From positions 186,001 through 250,000 of the forward strand of contig NZ_SDLT01000005.1 of NCBI RefSeq assembly GCF_004522235.1: a stretch of DNA of 64,000 nt. The letters run 5' to 3'. A program made the position numbers and the translations under genes. The notes below the pieces were generated by a model. That model had not been told where the DNA came from. It saw only the letters and a list, made by a program, of their open reading frames with translations, and ran no database searches. The DNA is from Amycolatopsis nivea (GTDB lineage: Bacteria > Actinomycetota > Actinomycetes > Mycobacteriales > Pseudonocardiaceae). Position 1 is the first letter of the stretch. Every line of letters starts with the position of its first letter. Positions 60,581 to 64,000 of the stretch are shown here, in pieces.

Positions 60581-61140
60581 GTGGTGGCGGCCTATGACGA
60601 GATCGCGGACTGGTACGAGGAGGAGTTTCTCCGCGCCCAGCCGGTGAACCCCGGGGCGAGCGCGCTGCGGGATCTTCTCGGCGAAGGCAGCGGGGTGTGC
60701 CTGGAGATCGGCTGCGGCACCGGCGTGCACGCGGACCTGGTGCGGGAGCTGGGCTGGATGCCGCTCGGAGTCGACCTGTCCAGCGGGATGCTGCGGCACG
60801 CTCGGGCTCGGCTGCCGACCGCCCGGGCCGATGCCGCACGGTTGCCGGTCCGGGACCGCAGCGTCGATGCGGTCGTTTCGGTGCTGGTGCACCGATCGTG
60901 CTGGCGCTCCGTGCGTTCGTCGGCGCTGCAGGAACCGAGAACGAGTACGGCGCCAACGGTGTGCTCCAGAACCCCAGCACGACGCACTGGCCGCTGGCCG
61001 AGCTGTTGAACGGGTTGCTAGACGCCGGTCTGTCGTTCGACCGGTTCGTCGAGTCCGGGTCGCCGGTGCCGATCGTGCTGGCGGTGCGTGCGTTCATCGG
61101 CGCGGCAGAATCCGGAGAACAACCATCGCCCCGACAGTGA
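60581..61140 (+). pseudogene. Decayed SAM methyltransferase with internal deletion and duplication
   Basis: The first 100 residues are a normal methyltransferase N-half (VVAAYDEIADWYEEEFL ... CLEIGCGTGVHADLVRELGW ... SVDAVVSVLV). After about 60890 the frame turns to nonsense. The methyltransferase C-terminus instead appears in another frame (HWPLAELLNGLLDAGLSFDRFVESGSP then VPIVLAVRAFIGAAE). The middle of the Rossmann domain is missing. A segment near 60894-60942 is repeated imperfectly at 61071-61120 (GATCGTGCTGGCG ... TGCGTTCnTCGGCGC). The gene is almost certainly non-functional. Confidence 0.75.
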
Positions 61141-62428
61141 GCACCAGAATCCCTCCGCAGGCCAGCGCGAGTGCGTGCAGTGGTGAGCCGGGCAGGGCGG
61201 AGTAGTAAACAGCGCCAATCACCGCGACTCCCAGTGCTCCGCCGATCTGTTGCCCAGTCGCCAGCACGCCGGAGGCCATCCCGGCGTCGGCGCGGGGGAC
61301 GGCGGCCAGCACGTGGTTCAACAGCGGCGGGACGAGCAACCCCTGACCTGCGCCGATCAAGGCGAGCGCGGGAGCGAAGGACCAGGGGGTGGTCGAAAGC
61401 GTGATCAGCACGACGTAGCCGAGCCCGGCAGTCGCAGCCCCGAGGAGCGGCGCGAAGGGCACCCGGCTGCCGAGCAGGCTCAACGCGAGGAAGGCGGCGG
61501 CGAACGGCAGGTACGTGAGCGCGGCGTCGAGCGGGCTGAGGCCCAGACCGTCTTGCAGGGCAAGGGAAAGCACGAGAAAGAACGAATTGATCCCGGCGTA
61601 GGTCAGCAGCACGAGACCCATTCCGAGACTGAATTCGCGCTGCCGCAGCAGCCCGGGGCGAACCAGCGGAGCGGGGACTCGACGTTCGACGGCCGTGAAG
61701 ACTCCGAGTGCGACGGCACCGCCGGCGAGGCTGCACCAGGACCACAGCGGCCAGCCTGCTTCCCGGCCGGTGATGAGTGGCAGGACGAGCAGGGTGAGCG
61801 CGACGGTCAGCACGGCGGTGCCGCGGAGGTCCAGTCGTGCGGTGCCGTTCGGCCGGGTTCGCGGCAGGAAGCGGGCGGCGAGAGCGAGGGTGAGCAGTCC
61901 GATCGGGACGTTGACCCAGAAGATCGCCCGCCACGGGCTGCCGAAGAGGTTCGCGGTCACGAGGATCCCGCCCAGCAGCTGGCCGGTGACGCCGGACAGT
62001 CCGATGACCGCGCCGAGCACGGCGAACGCTTTCGGGCGCTGTGGGCCGGGCACGACGACGTGGATCATCGCGAGGACCTGCGGGAACATCGCCGCGGCAC
62101 CGAGTCCCTGGACGAACCGGGCGGCGACCAGCCACCCGGCACCGGGAGCGGCGGCGCACGCGGCCGACGCACCGGTGAACAGCAGCAGCCCGGCCAGGAA
62201 CACCGGTTTGCGGCCGCGGAGGTCGCCGAGCCGGGCGAACGTGATGAGTGCCACGGCGTACGCGAGCTGGTAACCGGCGAGCAGCAGCTGGAGTTCGGCG
62301 GGCGAGGCGCCGAGGTCGGACCGGATGGCGGGGGCGGCGACGAACACGATGAAGGTGTCCAGCACCGCCATGAAAACGCCGGCCAGCAGGATCGCGAGCG
62401 CGCGCCAGTGCGGGGAAACGGAGTGCAT
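61094..62428 (-). CDS. MFS multidrug exporter, DHA2 (14-TMS) type
   Basis: 444 aa from the ATG at 62426-62428. LLAGVFMAVLDTFIVFVAAPAIRSDLGASPAELQLLLAGYQLAYAV is the DHA2 start, and RLGDLRGRKPVFLAG is motif A. GLGAAAMFPQVLAMI and later FLPRTRPNGTARLDLRGTAVLTVALTLLVLPLITGREAGWP mark the 14-segment group. It would export drugs or metabolites by proton antiport. It is divergent from an XRE regulator with an operator-like repeat. Its 3' end runs into the decayed methyltransferase. Confidence 0.92.
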   Translation of the reverse strand: MHSVSPHWRALAILLAGVFMAVLDTFIVFVAAPAIRSDLGASPAELQLLLAGYQLAYAVALITFARLGDLRGRKPVFLAGLLLFTGASAACAAAPGAGWLVAARFVQGLGAAAMFPQVLAMIHVVVPGPQRPKAFAVLGAVIGLSGVTGQLLGGILVTANLFGSPWRAIFWVNVPIGLLTLALAARFLPRTRPNGTARLDLRGTAVLTVALTLLVLPLITGREAGWPLWSWCSLAGGAVALGVFTAVERRVPAPLVRPGLLRQREFSLGMGLVLLTYAGINSFFLVLSLALQDGLGLSPLDAALTYLPFAAAFLALSLLGSRVPFAPLLGAATAGLGYVVLITLSTTPWSFAPALALIGAGQGLLVPPLLNHVLAAVPRADAGMASGVLATGQQIGGALGVAVIGAVYYSALPGSPLHALALACGGILVLTVGAMVVLRILPRR

Positions 62429-62477
62429 GGCTTGATCGTCGGCAGCGGGCCGGACGCGGGGGTAGCGGGCGAATATG

Positions 62478-62496
62478 CTGGTATCGCCACTACCAG
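62478..62496. promoter_or_regulatory. Operator-like repeat between exporter and XRE gene
   Basis: CTGGTA and TACCAG flank a 7-bp centre, 17 bp upstream of the XRE start and 50 bp from the exporter start. It is probably the XRE regulator's site. Confidence 0.6.
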
Positions 62497-62512
62497 GACC
62501 GGAAAGGAACGC

Positions 62513-63325
62513 ATGTCGTCTGCATCGCGCCGGCGCGCCCTCGCGGACTTCCTGCGTTCGCGGCGCGATCGGCTCACTCCGGCGGAGGTCGGTCTTCCGG
62601 CGGGGCCGCGGCGGCGCGCGCCAGGGCTGCGCCGGGAGGAACTCGCGCAGCTGGCCGGGGTCAGCGTCACCTGGTACACGTGGCTTGAACAGGCTCGGGA
62701 CATCACTGTCAGCAGGCAGGTCCTGGCAAGTCTCGCGCGGGAACTGCGGCTTTCCGACACGGAACGGCAGCATCTCTTCGCTCTCGCTGAGGAACCGCCA
62801 GACCATCCTGCGGAGTCCTCGCCGCTGATGCTGCAGGGCATGGTCGACGCACTGGACCCGAACCCGGCGTACGTGCTCGACCCGCATTGGGACTTCGTCG
62901 CGTGGAACCGCGCCGAGGCCGCGCTGATCGGCGATCCGGCGCTGTTGCCCGACGGCGAGCGGAACCTGCTGTGGCTGGTGTTCACCGTGCCGCGGATCCG
63001 CACGCTGCTGGTCGACTGGCCGGGGCAGGCCCGAAATCTCCTCGCGCAGTATCGCGCCGACGCCGCGACCCGGGCCGAGGACGCGCGTTCGGCTGAGCTG
63101 GTGCGGGCGCTGCGCGAGGCGAGCCCGGAGTTCGCCGAATGGTGGGCCGCCCACGACGTCGCGCCGTTCACCGGCAATCGGCGCGTTTTCGATCATCCGC
63201 GCGCCGGGGTGCTCGCCTTCGATTACGTGAAACTGTCCACTATGGACGACACTGGCCGGAAGCTGTTCACCTGCTTGCCCGCGGATCCGGACACCGCCGC
63301 GAAGCTCCCGTCGCTCGTGGCGTGA
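62513..63325 (+). CDS. XRE-family regulator with MmyB-like ligand-binding domain
   Basis: 270 aa; the ATG follows GGAAAGGAA. The N-terminal HTH is the MmyB type (LADFLRSRRDRLTPAEVGLPAGPRRRAPGLRREELAQLAGVSVTWYTWLEQ). The PAS-like ligand domain has DPHWDFVAWNRAEAALIGDP, LLWLVFTVPRIRTLLVDW and FAEWWAAHDVAPFTGNRRVFDHP. MmyB regulators are thought to bind fatty acyl ligands and usually repress a divergent oxidoreductase or transporter, here the DHA2 exporter. Confidence 0.94.
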   Translation: MSSASRRRALADFLRSRRDRLTPAEVGLPAGPRRRAPGLRREELAQLAGVSVTWYTWLEQARDITVSRQVLASLARELRLSDTERQHLFALAEEPPDHPAESSPLMLQGMVDALDPNPAYVLDPHWDFVAWNRAEAALIGDPALLPDGERNLLWLVFTVPRIRTLLVDWPGQARNLLAQYRADAATRAEDARSAELVRALREASPEFAEWWAAHDVAPFTGNRRVFDHPRAGVLAFDYVKLSTMDDTGRKLFTCLPADPDTAAKLPSLVA

Positions 63326-63368
63326 AATTCGGATGCGCGCCTTCTCGCGGGCGCCTACCCTGGCGATC

Positions 63369-63395
63369 GTGATACAGCACCAGCTCTACCTCTGA
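63369..63395 (+). CDS. 8-codon leader peptide upstream of ABC-F gene
   Basis: GTG ATA CAG CAC CAG CTC TAC CTC TGA encodes MIQHQLYL. TACCCT at 63356-63361 ends 7 nt before the GTG and there is no ribosome site, which fits a leaderless transcript. Antibiotic-stalled leader peptides followed by hairpins are the standard attenuators of ABC-F and other ribosome-protection genes. The gene downstream is of that class. Confidence 0.7.
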   Translation: MIQHQLYL

Positions 63396-63411
63396 GGGAT
63401 CACCGCCTCCA

Positions 63412-63439
63412 CCGGTACCGCGCGCGTTCGCGGCACCGG
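63412..63439 (+). promoter_or_regulatory. Attenuator hairpin before ABC-F gene
   Basis: CCGGTACCGCG and CGCGGCACCGG pair with one mismatch around a CGCGTT loop. It lies 16 nt after the leader-peptide stop and 46 nt before the ABC-F start. Ribosome stalling on the leader would decide whether this stem or an alternative forms. Confidence 0.6.
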
Positions 63440-63485
63440 CCCTCGTCCTTGTTGCTGATCACGTTTCATCGGAGGCATTTCCCTC

Positions 63486-64000
63486 ATGACATCTCCGCTT
63501 TCGCCTGCGCTCGTGCGCACGGCGCATGTCCGGCTGTCCGACGTCCACGTCTCCTTCGGCGGCCGCCCGGTGCTCGCCGGGGTCGATCTGGTCGCGGCGG
63601 CCGGCGACCGGGTCGCCATTGTCGGCGAGAACGGTCGTGGCAAGACCACCTTGTTGCGCGTGCTCGCCGGGACGCAGCCGGTGGACCACGGCGAGGTTCG
63701 CCGCGCGGGCTCGATCGGTGTTGCCGACCAGCAGATTCCCTGGGGAGACCAGGAAACCGTCGGCGATCTGATCGACCTCGAACTGGCGGCCGTGCGCAAT
63801 GCGCTGGCCTGCTTGGAGGACGCGACGACCGCGCTCGCCGAAGGGCGACCCGGCGCGGACGACGCGTTCGCCGCCGCGCTCTCGGCCGCCGAAACGCTCG
63901 ACGCGTGGGACGCGGACCGGCGGGTCGAGGTCTCGCTGGCCGCGCTGAACGCGGTCGACGACCGGAGCCGCCCGCTCGGCACGTTGTCGGTCGGGCAGCG
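63486..64000 (+). CDS. ABC-F ribosome-protection ATPase, N-terminal part (cut by window edge)
   Basis: The ATG at 63486 has GGAGG 10 nt upstream, and the frame is open to the window end (171 codons). The first nucleotide-binding domain shows VRLSDVHVSFGGRPVLAGVDLVAAAGDRVAIVGENGRGKTTLLRVL, with Walker A GENGRGKTT at 47-55, and the beginning of the signature LSVGQR at the cut edge. There is no membrane domain. It resembles the actinomycete TlrC/VarM-like antibiotic-resistance ABC-F group, which act on the ribosome. The attenuator upstream supports drug-inducible resistance. Confidence 0.9.
   Translation, partial: MTSPLSPALVRTAHVRLSDVHVSFGGRPVLAGVDLVAAAGDRVAIVGENGRGKTTLLRVLAGTQPVDHGEVRRAGSIGVADQQIPWGDQETVGDLIDLELAAVRNALACLEDATTALAEGRPGADDAFAAALSAAETLDAWDADRRVEVSLAALNAVDDRSRPLGTLSVGQ

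Noticed and set aside
61250-62512. N-terminal extension of the XRE regulator frame into the exporter
   Set aside because: Positions before 62513 are antisense to the MFS gene and rich in Glu/Gly/Arg. A good ribosome site and MmyB-type start are at 62513.

Overview
The window is about 70% G+C, uses GTG and TTG starts freely and has dense, often overlapping genes. It carries actinomycete families: a wax-ester/DGAT acyltransferase, an MCE protein, IclR, PucR and MarR regulators, a mycothiol-family DinB-fold protein and a SigG-like ECF factor. Together these point to a filamentous actinomycete of the Pseudonocardiaceae, most likely Amycolatopsis or a close relative. This is inferred from gene style, not from a marker gene. 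No rRNA, tRNA, CRISPR array, insertion sequence or phage module was found.

Layout. 1-5.9 kb: end of an MFS exporter, a WS/DGAT, a TPP-dependent decarboxylase/synthase-like enzyme, then a MarR regulator divergent from a VOC / NmrA-like / EVE operon with two perfect operators between them. 5.9-9.8 kb: a GntR (FCD) regulator divergent from an MHS transporter and a class III aminotransferase with an unusual active-site motif. 9.8-12.6 kb: a secreted protein with a TTG start, a 52-bp minisatellite, and a 65-aa gene under a near-consensus LexA (SOS) box. 12.6-20.8 kb: GNAT, IclR, two bacterial-PH-domain membrane proteins, PAC2, MarR plus thioesterase, a TylF-like methyltransferase, an orphan MCE protein and a 64-aa conserved-type protein.

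21-28.6 kb: an accessory-looking stretch framed by two 7-bp tandem arrays of related consensus. It holds a 151-aa orphan gene convergent with a retron-type reverse transcriptase, then MarR + ClC antiporter, an AMP-dependent ligase and an orphan Wzm-like permease, followed by a 25-bp minisatellite. 28.6-36.2 kb: GH3 hydrolase, small membrane proteins, isochorismatase-family hydrolase, a repetitive membrane protein, LysR, SDR, a small protein and a PucR-type regulator.

36.3-44.3 kb: a coherent lipid locus of acyl-CoA ligase, DUF3556-like membrane protein, carotenoid-dehydrogenase-like FAD enzyme, alkyl-DHAP-synthase-like FAD enzyme, an uncharacterised protein and a TetR regulator. A 25-bp near-palindrome sits in its divergent promoter. 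44.3-55.7 kb: a hairpin-rich intergenic region, APC permease, a small membrane protein divergent from a NarL-type two-component system, a catalase, and a class III aminotransferase + methylmalonate-semialdehyde-dehydrogenase operon divergent from its likely PucR regulator (probable beta-alanine or pyrimidine catabolism).

55-64 kb: a HutC-type GntR next to a stand-alone trpBA pair with a 13-bp-arm operator, a DinB-fold protein and SigG-like factor, an XRE-cupin divergent from a methyltransferase, a decayed methyltransferase, an MFS exporter divergent from an XRE regulator, and the start of an ABC-F ribosome-protection gene behind an 8-codon leader peptide and hairpin. The most notable leads are the retron-like RT locus, the SOS-boxed small gene, the trpBA/HutC unit, the ether-lipid-like cluster and the ABC-F attenuator.
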